NCBI RefSeq assembly: GCF_025612915.1
Contig: NC_069118.1
Location: 17,560,539-17,624,538 of the forward strand
DNA: 64,000 nt
Reading direction: 5' to 3'
From: Magallana angulata
Lineage: Eukaryota > Mollusca > Bivalvia > Ostreida > Ostreidae
Positions 23,697 through 35,794 of this stretch are shown here, one piece after another; the stretch's first letter is position 1, and the number at the start of each line of letters is the position of its first letter. The notes under the pieces are model-generated. The model was given only the letters and a program-made list of their open reading frames with translations, did not search any database and was not told the origin of the DNA. Made by a program: the position numbers and the translations under genes.

Positions 23697-24101
23697 TTGA
23701 TGACCTTCACATCCCCAGCGCTGTACTCGGCAACAAACAAGTTGTCAAGATACCGTTAGGGTCATCCAGCACTATGTTATCAATGTAACGCAAAAATTGT
23801 CCGTCCTGATCAAGAATGTGGATACAGAGTTTGCCACCGTTTGCTATCAAGATCTGACTTTGACTGTTTGTTGTGATACCACGAGGAAAAAACGGTTTCT
23901 CCTTTAACTTGATGGAATGGCCGGTGTAACGGAATCGGAGTTTACCAGCCTGATCAACAACTACCACAGCACCAGCTGCACGGTCAGCCAAGCATATATC
24001 TAAGTTTCGGTTTTCTGTGATGTTTTTTATTTCATAATCCCCAGAGTACAGGGGTTTACCGTCCTCATCAAATTGAATTGTTTGTTTCTCAACTGAGCCA
24101 T
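23697..24101 (-). pseudogene. Propeller-only fragment of a B-box/NHL gene (unit 1)
   Basis: Encodes only the last three NHL blades, from GSVEKQTIQ to the C-terminus ([40 protein letters not shown], then DDPNG). There is no B-box, coiled coil, start codon or 5' exon. At about 24101 it is joined directly to the flank sequence seen uninterrupted at 6062. A small deletion shifts the frame after DDPNG, so even the fragment is broken relative to its twin at 35363. The VVDQAGK form and STKLKEK-like insert point to a copy-G-like donor. Confidence 0.85.
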
Positions 24102-25458
24102 GTTTCAATACACAATTAATAACGCTTTCACAAAAGAATCTTTCAGATTTTGATTTTAAAATCGCTTTCTTTTTATAATTGTGAAACTAAGTAGGTAGTA
24201 TTTGGTAGCTGCATGAAACTGTAAGGACCTTTATCTAAAAACTCTTACTCATGTTCGGTTAAGATAATTAAACAAAAAACAAACAAAATATTCCTGAAAA
24301 TATGAACATGAAAAAGACAATGACTGTGGTGAAAATTGGATGGATGTCAGCTGATTTAGATTTCAAGGATTTTCTAGGTCTGGATGACCAAACTTGCCTA
24401 AAATGTATAAATGTATTAATATCAATTGATTGTGATTTCGTGGAAAGGGTCACGAAAAAAATACATGTTTTTAGGATAGAAATCTGTAAATAATGAACTA
24501 TGATGTATTTTCAGTTTTACAATTCTCTACTCTTTGTTTTCTTAAAGATGGAGATGAAACAAAGCAGAATTTTCCGACATGAAAAAGCAACATTTGCACC
24601 GACTGAATGCACACTTTTGTGTTAAGAAGCGTTCCTTGATTGTATATTAAGCGTAAACAATTGAATGTTTGAGCTTATTGGAAGTAACTAGTATCCTTTG
24701 TGTAACAAAGGGCCACGATCTGTAAACATGTATAAAATTAATGCAATAAATTACATATAATAAACATGTGTATAAGACTGTATATATCGTATGAAATAAC
24801 AGTCATATGATTGTTAATTGATGACATAAATTAAAAGAGGTAGCCTAACAATAACTTTTTTTTACAAATAAGTCTGGTATTTAGCTTTTATATGTAGGAT
24901 TTAATACTATTCTCATTTTAATACCTAACGTCAATGTTGCTAGTTATGAGTTACCGGAAACTACAATAAATTCAATAGTTTTAAATACCAATTTAAAACG
25001 TATTTTGTACGTATATATTCGTTTAATTTTCCATTTAAAATCTGAATTATGAATGTTCACAATAAATAAATTAAGAATTTTTTTTATATAATTTGAATTT
25101 GTTGTTTGTTTTATATATACAGCAACAATGATATAATTATACCATAAATATTTTTTTCATTATGTAAAAAAGTGTGCCTACATATTTCTCATAAAACAGG
25201 TGTTACACATCAAATGACACTTTTACATGCATTTAAAAATAATGCGTCTAATATGAATTTGTACAGAAATTAAAACATGGATCACTTCAAAACTCTGAAA
25301 ATAAAGTAGCATCATCTCTTAATATATTACAGTAAGTACTAGTGCACGCATAGAGTAAAAATAACTTACATCAAATATGACTAAAGAACATAAAACACAT
25401 TGAAGTCATTTCAATAAATTAAGGTAACACAGCGTACCAACTTTTAACACATGGTCGT
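24102..25458. repeat. 3' flank block of copy C
   Basis: Non-coding. Homologous to 6062-7389 and nearly identical to 35794-36994, except that the latter lacks about 155 bp (here about 25220-25373). No gene is recognised. Confidence 0.75.
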
Positions 25459-27112
25459 TCACTTAAGATATTTGATGACCTTAACATCTCCAGTTTTGTA
25501 CTCGGCGACGAATAAGTTATCAAGTGTGTCAACAGACAGTCCACAAGGTTCATTAATTATGTCATTAATAAAACGCAAGAACTGGCCATCCTGATCCAGA
25601 ATGTGGATACAGAGATTGCCACAATCTGCTACCAATATCTGACTCTGACTGTTTGTTGTGATGCCACGAGGAAGGAACGAATTCTCCTTAGATGGATGAC
25701 CGGTGTAACGGAATCGGAGTTTCCCAGCCTGACTAACAATTACCACTGCACCGGCTGCACGGTCAGCCATGCATATATCTAGGTTGCTATTTTCTGCAAT
25801 GTATTTTACTTTGAAACTCCTGAGTAAAAAGGTTTACCATTTTTGTCATAAAAAATTGTTTGTTTCACAACTGAGCCTGAGTATCGAACAACTTTGCAAT
25901 AAGTTTTGTCATCATCACACATTACTAGCAGAAGATCACCGGAGGACGTCACACAAAGATTACAGGGTATCCATCCCTGTAGAGTGATTATTTCTTCTAT
26001 CTGACCATTCACTACCTTATTTACAGTGCGCAATTCACAATCAATAAACAGTAAACAACCATCACTTGTTACTGCTGTATCACTAGGATCTTTTCCAGAC
26101 TTTGTTTTAATTGCATTGATAACGTTTCCATCAATGTTGAAGCATTTTATTTCGCTAACTTCAGCATGCGTCCATATTTCTTGTTCGCTGTAAAAGGAAA
26201 CATTTTTGAGATTGGCATACCCAGTGTTTAACGTGTTGATGAACACTGGTGTATCCAAAACTTCTCTGGATGACCCCTTTTGTTTCTTCAACGTGTAGCC
26301 ATTTTCATCTGTGGTAGAGGTTAGAGGTTTGATGGATCCAATCAATTTTTCAGCTTCTTTTCTATAAACTGGCTTCGGACAAAATGTAGGCACTGTCACA
26401 TGAATTTTTGGAGGAAGTTTACCAAATTCGTTGTTTCTTGAACTGTATTCTATGATTGTAGACACAACATTGGATTCCCTCTGTAGGTCCTTCAAAGTTG
26501 ATAAGTTTTTTTTATCATGAACTCTATCTGTTTCATCTCTTTTAAATGCTTCATCAAGATGTCCGGATGGCTTACTTTGATCTCGTTTATTTCCTTCCTC
26601 ATTTGTCCGATACCTCTATCAATTTCTTTATGCCATTCCTCTCCTTGTTTGGACACTATTGTGGTAATTTTTTCATACTCTCCATCTAGGCTGGCAATCT
26701 GGCTCTCCAAAGCTTTCCTTATTTCTTCATATGTTGGAGAAATAACATTTTCTATTTCTGCTGTATCTTTTTTAATGTTTTCTTTCTTCGAATTGTAGCT
26801 GTCTTCTAAGTCTACTACATTATGACATTTGTGTTCTTTTAATATCAAGCATTTGGCGCAAATAGAATTGTTACATGACATGTATTGCAGTTTGCATGTT
26901 TCCTTGGAATGTTTTTTACAAATTGGAAAAATCAGGGTGGATTCTCGTTGCTGGAATGGGACAATTTTATGTTTGTCATATTCATCTGAGATGTGCTCTC
27001 CTATACATAGCTTACATAGTTTGACATGACAGAAGTCACAATAATTCTGTACAACGTTATCCTTACAAAAGTCACACCGTACCACGTCCTGGGCACTGAG
27101 ACGAGGATCCAT
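25459..27112 (-). pseudogene. Copy C: B-box/NHL gene with two single-base frameshifts
   Basis: All domains of copy E are present in order (both B-boxes, coiled coil, propeller), at near identity. One base is missing in a T-run at about 26506-26513 (E has TTTTCTTTT, C has T8). One A is missing at about 25815 (TTGAAACTCC against TTGAAAACTCC). Product would stop near residue 206, after the coiled coil. Both lesions sit at homopolymers, so sequencing error is a real alternative. The 5' module is intact. ORF starts at the usual AG|ATG at 27112. Confidence 0.85.
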
Positions 27113-27312
27113 CTAATTTACAAAAGAGTGTACATGTAATACAGCATTTATCTGTGCATCAAAATACGTTAGCTTGCAATTTATTTTATAGTTTTTTCTG
27201 TTATCTTAGCTTTTGAATATATACTCTAAGTAAAAATAAATGAAAGGCAGTGTTTACCTTGTTGAATAAAATGGCGGATCCTGGTCACCCCGACTACCAA
27301 GTCAGCTGACAG
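27113..27312 (-). promoter_or_regulatory. Leader intron, 5' exon and promoter module of copy C
   Basis: Donor CAACAAG|GTAAAC with exon end at 27258, CCGCCATTTT just beyond, and the palindrome GTCAGCTGAC at about 27300-27309. Same arrangement as copy B. Confidence 0.65.
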
Positions 27313-27513
27313 AGGAAATGACATATATAATGTAAATTGAATTCTTTCTGTTAATAAATTTCTTCTACTGATATTATGTTTTAAGTAAACATGTTATCTC
27401 TCCACCTCGATAAAACCAGTAATAAAATTCTGTAAAGATTTTTTTACACCTGGGACAGTAACATATTATAACTGGAAAAACCTAATTGTCCTGACTTTCG
27501 TTTTGTGATGTAT

Positions 27514-27745
27514 TCACCGTACTGCGTCCTGGACACTGAGACGAGGATCCATCTAGTTCATAAAAAGTGTAATGCAATTATTATGCGTGCGTCAAAAACG
27601 TTTATCATATTTTCAATATAGTTTTCTTGCTTTTTTTATTTTATTATATATTTGATTTATATTTACCTATTTTATAGACTGTGTTTACCTGGTTGGATAA
27701 AATGGCGGATCTACGTCTCCCGAACTACCGAGTCAGCTGACAGAA
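27514..27745 (-). pseudogene. Orphan 5' end of a B-box gene (unit 1)
   Basis: A complete 5' module survives without its gene. The exon ending at 27689 (CCAG|GTAAAC) holds CCGCCATTTT, with GTCAGCTGAC upstream. Its leader intron runs to AG|ATG at 27552. Then only MDPRLSVQDAVR remains before a TGA at 27514. The leader intron is of the copy-G type (TGCAATTATTATGCGTGCGT), not the type next to copy C. It is joined at about 27510 to the normal upstream flank of copy C, so a gene body was lost by deletion or unequal exchange. Confidence 0.75.
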
Positions 27746-29436
27746 GATTTTGTAAAGACCAGCTGACACCTGAGAGAGACAGGAAAAGATCATGTATACC
27801 TGGAAAAAACTATTTGTCCCTACTTTCTTTTTGTGATAGCGATTATCGGTAATTTACATTTAAACATTCTAGTAAAAAATGATTAAGATAAATAAATTTT
27901 TAGATATTTCCAATTTTTTTAAAATATTGTTTTTCAATTTACAAATGAGATGAACATTTGCGTATCTCATTGCTTAAAGTTATTACAAAATTACTGGAAA
28001 GGGTGGTAGGATTTTAATGAAACGTTCTATCAAAAAAAGATTGTCCTTTATAAAAAAGATTCAAGGCGTCTGTGTACAGATTGCACTATTCAATGAATAT
28101 GTACTTAAACCTGTAATATTATATGTATATGGCGTTTTATCTGTTTTAAAACAGATGTTTCTGTATACATTGACTTGAGTGATCCATAGACTAATCCACA
28201 CTTTACAAAAGCTATTTCATTTGATCGCCATCTTTGGGGAAAACCCCATAGCATTTTCACAGTAGCCTTTGTAGTTTAGGGGTTTGTAACTTTGTCATTT
28301 GACGTTAAAAAACCGTTTTCAACTTTGCATTTTGATTGCTCCAGGATGGGGCAACTAGCACATCGAAAAAATAAATTAAGTTATATGAGATTTTATCATT
28401 TGACGCCCAAATTTTTGATAGCATACAACAGATAATTTATATTCAAGTAAAGTAATCCTGCGCGCTGATAAAATGTTCATTATCCCGCCTGCGAACGCAG
28501 TGCAAAGATTAACTCCGGAACAACACAAGACGAGCAAATATATGACACGCCAAATTTTAACAATAGGCTAAACAGCATTAAAGTCGATAAACTAAGTTTT
28601 ACGGCTGTACACCAAGTTTACGGACAGAAAACTATAGGTAACGACGTGAATCTATATTTCACATCTGTATTCTGTAATTAAAGCCACTATCTATGTTTTA
28701 AAAGTATAAACTATATAAACTATAATTAACACAATAAACAACCATTTGCTATTGCAAAAAGTAAAATCAGATAAATATAATTTCACGATTGTGAAACTAT
28801 GATTAACATCTTTTAACTATAGTTGACGTATGTAAATCATAGTTTACAGTAGTAAATCTTAATTCATCATCAGCATAATATAATATTATATTATATTATA
28901 TTATATATTATAATATATTATAATATAATATAATATATTATATTATAATATTAACTTAATATAATATATACTGATCTTGAACACTGTTCGTTATCACATA
29001 TAGATAATGTTTATTTCTAGACAGATAAACTTGGATAAGCAATCGTTAAGAAGAATAGTTAACACCCGTTGAATATGGTTTTATATTGAATTTATATTCA
29101 TCAGCAAAATGTATTGTTCAACGTTTATTTACAAATAGAAACACGTTTTACAAATTAGAGCTATTGTTAAGTACGTCGTTTCCTACAGTTTGTTGTTTGA
29201 AAATATAATTAACAGTCAAGAAACCTAATTTATCAACTTTGAAACTATGTTTGGCTCATTTTGTGAATATTAACCAAACAAATACTCTACAAGCTCTACA
29301 AGCTCGCACATTAGATTATATTAATCAACTAAGATAAAGATAATGCCCTATTCAATGACTTGAATCTACTAAAAGGATACAACTACGGATTCACATAGTC
29401 TTTAAGGAACATGTTGTATTACCTGATAATACTTAT
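27746..29436. other. Flank between orphan 5' end and unit 2
   Basis: Non-coding, paralogous to 39290-40920 and more distantly to 49010-50210. Ends with an AT tract (about 28877-28972) and the AATACTTATCCTGCCAAG landmark. No gene is seen. Confidence 0.6.
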
Positions 29437-29860
29437 CCTGCCAAGTTCTTATATATCATATCAGCGACAGACGCACATTGTGGAGGTATGTCGATAGATT
29501 ACAAGGATGCCCAATGTTTTCTATTGAAATATATATGCACTAATGGAACACTAACTCTTTGGTTGTCGTCTGCCTTCAGAATTGTCGTAAATAAAGTTAA
29601 AATACGTAAAACCTCTTGCACTTAAAATAACTTAAGTAAATAAGAAACATATTTGCTTAGAAAAATAAGAACAGACTGAAAATAAAGCAAAGGACATTAA
29701 AAGGTATTTCAAGTTTTTAAATAATTTTATTACACAACATACATAATAAAGCCAAAAAAGTAGATCATCCGACAAAAACTTTCAGACAGAAGCTTTATCA
29801 TTCATTCAGTTTATTTTCCGCATAAGTCAAAGCAATTACCAACTATTTACAAAATATATT

Positions 29861-31521
29861 TTACTTTAGATATTTAATGACCTTGATATCTCCAGTGTTG
29901 TACTCGGCAACAAACAAGTTGTCAAGTGTATCAACGCACATACTGGAAGGATAATCGAACATTATGTTATCAATATGACGCAAGAACTGTCCATCCTGAT
30001 CCAGAATATGGATACAGAGGCTGCCGCCGTCTGCTGTTAAGATCTGACTCTGACTGTTTGTTGTAATTCCACGAGGAATAAACGGATTCTCTTTAGATAG
30101 ATGACCGGTGTAACGGAATCGGAGTTTTCCGGCCTGACTAACAACAACCACTGCACCGGCTGCACGGTCAGCTAAGCATATATCTTGGTTTCTGTTTTCT
30201 GCAATGTATTTTACTGCATAATCCCCTGAGTACAGAGGTTTACCGTTCTCATTATATTGAATCGTTTGTTTCTCACCTGAGCCTGAGTATCGAACAACTT
30301 TACAGTGGGTTTTGTCATCATTCATCATCACTACCAGAAGATCTCCGGAGGAAGTGACACACAGATTACCGGGTTTCCATCCATGTAGAGTGATTATTTC
30401 TTCTATCTGACCATTCACTACTTTATTTACAGTCTTCAATTTCCAGTCACAATACAGTAAACATCCTTCAGTTGTTACTGCTATATCATCTGGATATTTT
30501 CCAGATTTTGTTTTGATTGAATTGATGGATTTACCTTTAACGTTGAAGCATTTTATTTCGTTTACTTCAGCAGACGCCCAGATTTCTTGTTCGCTGTAAA
30601 AGGAAACATTTCTAAGATTGGTATGCCCAGTGTTAAACGTGTTGTTGACCACTGGTGTATCCAACAGTTCTCTGGAGGACATCCTTTGTTTCTTCATCGT
30701 GTAGCCATTTTCATCTGTGGCAGAGGTTAGAGGTTTGATGTATCCAATCAATTTTTTTAGCTTCTATTCTATCCACTGGCTTCGGACAAAATGTAGGCAT
30801 TGTCACGTGAATTTTTGGAGGAAGTTTACCAAATTCGTTGTTTCTTGAACTGTATCCTATGATTTAGGATACAACATTGGATTCCCTCTGTAGGTCCTTC
30901 AAAGTTGATAAATTTTTCTTTTATCATAGACTCTATCTGTTTTATCTCTTTTAAATGCTTTATCAAGATGTCCCGATGGCTTACTTTGATCTCGTTTATT
31001 TCGTTCTTCATTTGTTTGATAGCTCTATCAATTTCTTTATGCCATTCCTCTCCTTGTTTGGACATTATTGTGGTAATTTTTTCATACTCTCCATCTAAGC
31101 TGGCAATCTGGCTCTCCAGTGCTTTTCTTATTTCTTCATATGTTGGAGAAATTACATTCTCTATTTCTTCTGTATCTTTTTTAATGTTTTCTTTCTTCGA
31201 ATTGTAGCTGTCTTCTAAGTCTACTACATTATGATCTTTGTGTTCTTTTAATATCGAGCATTTGGCGCAAATAGAATTGTTACATGACATGCATTGAAGT
31301 TTGCATGTTTCTTTGGAATGTTTCTTACAATTTGGAAAAATCAGGGTGGATTCTCGTTGCTGGAATGGGACAATTTTATGTTTGTCATATTCGTCGGAGA
31401 TGTGTTCTCCTATACAAGACTTGCAGAGTTTGACATGGCAGAAGTCACAATAATTCTGTACAACGTTATCCTTACAAAGGTCACACCGTACTACGTCCTG
31501 GGCACTGAGACGAGGATCCAT
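29861..31521 (-). pseudogene. Copy D: B-box/NHL gene with two single-base insertions
   Basis: Both B-boxes and most of the coiled coil are intact (first 200 or so codons from ATG 31521). One extra T in the run at about 30916-30920 shifts the frame. Another extra T at about 30757-30763 (T7 against T6 in B) restores propeller reading, so the propeller frame is open from 30751 to the stop at 29861. Residue 35, between zinc ligands C33 and C36, is Ser. The C-terminal half ([20 protein letters not shown]) is near-identical to copy F. Homopolymer sequencing error is possible for both lesions. Confidence 0.85.
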
Positions 31522-31730
31522 CTAATTTACAAAAGAGTGTACATGTAATACAGCATTTATCTGTGCATCAAAATACGTTAGCTTGCAATTTATTTTAATA
31601 TAGTTTTTACTGTTATCTTAGCTTTTGAATATATTCTCTAAATGAAAATAAATGAAAGACGGTGTTTACCTTGTTGGATAAAATGGCGGATCCTGGTCAC
31701 CCCGACTACCAAGTCAGCTGACAGAGGAAA
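31522..31730 (-). promoter_or_regulatory. Leader intron, 5' exon and promoter module of copy D
   Basis: Exon end at 31670 (CAACAAG|GTAAAC), CCGCCATTTT at about 31680-31689, palindrome GTCAGCTGAC at about 31712-31721. Intact despite the broken frame. Confidence 0.65.
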
Positions 31731-32734
31731 TAACATATAATGTAAATTGAATTCTTTCTGTTAATAAATTTCTTCTACTGATATTATGTTTTTAAGTAAA
31801 CATGTTATCCCTCCATCTCGATAAACCCAGTAATAAAATTCTGTAAAGAATTTTTGACACCTGGGACAGTAATATATCATAACTGGAAAAACCTAATTGT
31901 CCTGACTTTCGTTTTGTGATGTGTTTACGTTTAAATATTCAATGCATGCATGTGCATTGATAAGTGTTCATGCTATTTAAAGTTATTGTACATAAGTTAA
32001 TATTCAGACTATGCTCATTCAACAAATACGATGTGTGAAAATGTATAAGCGCTCATTGATTTAAGTTATTTTAGAATTACTGGGAGGGGGGGGTTAAAAC
32101 TCAATAAAATATTTCCTTCCACTCCGTATAATTTCCTCTATTTCTTACGAGAAATGATTGTAATTCACAATTGTATAGTATCTGACAGGACTGAAATCTA
32201 CAGGATCCAGTGCTATCGATCGGTCGAAACCTTCAACGACCTAAAAACAAAATCACGGACTGAACGAAAAATCATGATCTTAGACTCAAATTCCCATATA
32301 AGACGTTATTAGATATTTCTTTTTTATTATGTAAACATACTGATGTACATTAAACAACAATTTAGTTACTTTTATTTACAGTTTACGATCAATTCATAAA
32401 TTTTTAAAAAGACAAATGTAAATATAAAATCATACATTGGTATTATTAAGGCACATCTGTAGAAAAACTATATGTGCATATATTAATGATGAAAGGTAAT
32501 CTATACTCAAATTTCATGTGCATTGCACATGTATTATATTGGAAAACCTGTTAACAATCGTTAAGTGTGTACTAGTACAATATTGGACAATTTGTGAACA
32601 TCCTTTATTTACATATATTACGTATTGGTCAATATGTAGGTGCATAATTGTCATAAATATATACTATATATACATATAAATATCGATACATACTTATCTT
32701 ATTAGGTTGTATGTCATAAGCTCTCAACACACCA
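31731..32734. other. Upstream flank of copy D
   Basis: Near-identical to 20066-21067. The poly-G tract is G8 (32086-32093) against G12 in unit 1. Non-coding. Confidence 0.7.
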
Positions 32735-32745
32735 TCATGTTTGTC

Positions 32746-32982
32746 TAAGTAGCGTAGTAAACAATGCGCTGCGACCCGAGCTCGATCCCCGTGATCGACA
32801 GTGGTTGTATGTTACAGGGTATGGCGGTTGCATGCTTGGACACGTGGGTTCTCTCCGGGTACTCCGGCTTCTTCCCACACCAATGACCCCCTCGCTCTAA
32901 CATCCGTGCCAACGAGAGATAATAATATAAGTTGTAGAAATTGCTTATCAATCATTGTAGAATAAATAAAGTTCAGTTTAGT
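32746..32982 (+). mobile_element. tRNA-derived SINE, second copy (237 bp)
   Basis: Same insertion as 21079-21314, with the same 11-bp target duplications TCATGTTTGTC (32735-32745 and 32983-32993). It was copied with the unit and is not a separate insertion. Confidence 0.8.
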
Positions 32983-32993
32983 TCATGTTTGTC

Positions 32994-33610
32994 GATCTGT
33001 ACAAAGACGCCAAATACACTGTACATGTACCATATTGGAAAATATGTACATGGATATCGTGTAAATGTATTCTATTAGACAATCTGTACATAGCTACCCG
33101 GTAGTATGCACATTTAAGTTTTCAACTCCAATTAATGAAAAGCTTTAATTTGCAAACAAAATATTCAATTACATACAGTTTACCATAATTACCATAATTA
33201 TATATAAAAAAAAAAAAAAAAAAACTTAATATTTGAAAGATAAAAATATCAAAATGAATACATAACTTCACTGGGTAATGTATATCACAGTTAATCCAAG
33301 AAAATTATTAGATTTCATTCAACAATCAATTAAAGAACAACAAAACAAAAATCCTTGGAAATGATCACTTCCAAATTGCACATTGGTATTCATAAGGTAG
33401 ACAGTTGAGCATGTAGCATAAACTACATATAATAATACATGTCATTCATTATATTTCAATAGTATACTTGGTATACAGTCTCTGTACATAAATGTAGAAT
33501 CTTATGGCAACATTCTGTAGAATACTGGTATAACATGACATGATATCAGCTAAGCTTGGCTTTAGGTTTTGCAAACTGGATACATGGAACATATTTGCAT
33601 TTTTTCTAGC
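32994..33610. repeat. Remnant of the RCC1-type gene's 3' flank (unit 2)
   Basis: Counterpart of 21326-21945. Contains an A-run of about 18 at 33208-33225 where unit 1 has seven A. Confidence 0.65.
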
Positions 33611-33650
33611 AAGGCGGATCCTGGTCCCCCGTGATACAGCGAGCAAGGCC

Positions 33651-33840
33651 AAAGAAAGACGAACACGGTCACATAGAAAGATATTTTTATCTCGTAATAA
33701 GGAGAAAAGATCTCGTTCTCACGAGTTAATCATTTCATAACGAGAAAATTACAAGATCTTTTTTCGTAATAACGAGATAAGATCACTTCTCGTTTTACGT
33801 GATAAAAATATTTTTTGTGTGGTCCCATTCGTCTTTCGTA
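33651..33840. mobile_element. Short MITE-like element, second copy
   Basis: Ends GAAAGACGAA (33654-33663) and TTCGTCTTTC (33828-33837); the unit 2 counterpart of 21978-22167. Confidence 0.45.
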
Positions 33841-34061
33841 TAACATACATAACGCTGCCAAAAAATATAAAAAGGTTAATTCTGCTTGGTTTAAAAAAAC
33901 CTATTCATTTCTGCAAAAAATGATTGTCATTTTTTAGATGTTCATGGGACACAAATTTCAAACTGCCATGAAAGTATCGGTATATATTTGTAATAAATTA
34001 CTTTATACAGTTAGTTTAGCTCCGTAATTAATATTAATTATTCCTGAAAACTCTTGATGCA

Positions 34062-34272
34062 CTGTAAATTACTATTTAAACACGAGGAATTAATATTCGC
34101 GTAAAATCGCGAAAGGCACATCTCGCGGGTTCTAAAATCTCGCTTTTATGACAGATGTAAACTAAAGAAACTATGCTTAAAATCTGGTGTTCGCAATTTC
34201 ATATTCTCGCGATTTGATGCAAAACTGTTGAATTGCAGAATTAAGCACTCGCGAAAAATAATGAATCTACAG
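34062..34272. mobile_element. Probable MITE, second copy
   Basis: Unit 2 counterpart of 22388-22600. Left end has CTGTAAATT in place of CTGTAGATT. Confidence 0.4.
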
Positions 34273-34595
34273 TATACCACTTTTGTCTATATATGAGTTT
34301 TAATCAGATCTACTTCGATTTCTTGCAAATTGTTTAGTGTTTAACAATCAATCAAAAACAAGTAAATATATCTATATAGTTTTCTAAACATATTTGAAAG
34401 CTAACTTACCATTCTTTTAAGCAAATGCTATTATACCCGCCTCGACATCGAAACAACTCTTTATATGGGGGGGGGGGTGCAAGTTATCCTAATAATTATG
34501 TTGTTTTATAAATCAAATCTCTAAATTTACTGCGTTGTATATTATCAAATATATTCTGAACAAAACCATCATTTTAGATAGTACATAACAGTTAA

Positions 34596-35082
34596 AGGGG
34601 CATGGTCACGATTTTGGTCAAATTTTATTTTTCTGTTATGATTATTTGCAATGCTTGAGGAATGCATTTCTAATGATCGAATGCAATTTGGGTGCCAGTC
34701 GTTGAGTTTTAAGCAAGATACAGGGCTCACAATTCTTCGCCATGTAAACAAGGCTCGTCCCCTGTTTTTGTTTACATAGGTTCAATATACCGGTAAAAGA
34801 AAAATGTCAAGCTAGTTTGTCTATCTTATTATTCATTTAAGCATAAATAAACAGTTCCTAACGATTAATACATTTATTTTAGGTATAAAGCTGGAATTTT
34901 CACTTCAACATTCGAAATGTAAACAAACGCTTTGTTTACATAAAATTGTAAGTTCTGTAACTCGCTTATAACACATCAAATGACACTCAAATTTTGGTTG
35001 CTTATTAAAAATGCCTTACTAAAGCATTGTAAACATTAAAATCCAAAAACTAGTTTTTGACCAAAATCGGGACCATGCCCCT
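34596..35082. mobile_element. TTAA-flanked MITE, second copy (487 bp)
   Basis: TTAA at 34592-34595 and 35083-35086. The left end reads AGGGGCATGGTCACGATTTT, one change from unit 1, while the right end is unchanged. Confidence 0.85.
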
Positions 35083-35362
35083 TTAATGCATCAGACAAGG
35101 GCAACTTTATACATAATTTATAAAGTGAATATGAGATTTCCTGTGACTAAGCATAAAACAAAGAAGAAATATAGAAACTATTTAATACTTTTAATACAGT
35201 ATGCTAAAGTTTGCATAAGTTTCACAATATAACATGATTGATTTAGATATAAAGCAAACATAAATCAGACAAGAACTGGAGAAAAAAAGATACATTTAAT
35301 CTAGTTCCCATTAACAGACGTGATACAGGTCGATCGAGTACCAACTATTTACACACGGTGGA

Positions 35363-35794
35363 TCACTTGAGGAATTTGATGACCTTCACATCCCCAGAGC
35401 TGAACTCGGCAACAAACAAGTTGTCATGTGTATCTACACACATACCGTTAGGGTCATCCAGCACTGTGTTATCAACGTAACGCAAAAATTGTCCGTCCTG
35501 ATCAAGAATGTGGATACAGAGTTTGCCACCGTCTGCTATTAAGATCTGACTTTGACTGTTTGTTGTGATACCACGAGGAAAAAACGGTTTCTCCTTTAAC
35601 TTGGTGGAATGACCGGTGTAACGGAATCGGAGTTTACCAGCCTGATCAACAACTACCACAGCACCAGCTGCACGGTCAGCCAAGCATATATCTAAGTTTC
35701 GGTTTTCTGTGATGTTTTTTATTTTATAATCCCCAGAGTACAGGGGTTTACCGTCCTCATCAAATTGAATTGTTTGTTTCTCAACTGAGCCATG
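35363..35794 (-). pseudogene. Propeller-only fragment of a B-box/NHL gene (unit 2)
   Basis: Twin of 23697-24101 but with an open frame down to a normal C-terminus ([20 protein letters not shown] and stop). It covers about 140 residues, the last three NHL blades. No ATG of its own, B-box or 5' exon. The upstream junction at about 35794 into the ATGTTTCAATACACAATTAA flank is identical to unit 1, so the fusion predates the duplication. Confidence 0.85.

Larger units (their letters stand above)
17768..29436. repeat. Segmental duplication unit 1 (about 11.7 kb)
   Basis: Starts just after the TA tract at the ATATCAGAGACAGACGCAC landmark and holds, in order, copy B, its flank with SINE and MITEs, a propeller fragment, copy C and an orphan 5' end. 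It matches 29437-40920 almost base for base outside microsatellites and a few indels, apart from a somewhat more different 3' half of the first gene. The junction landmark recurs at 29460, 40940 and 50230. Confidence 0.9.
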
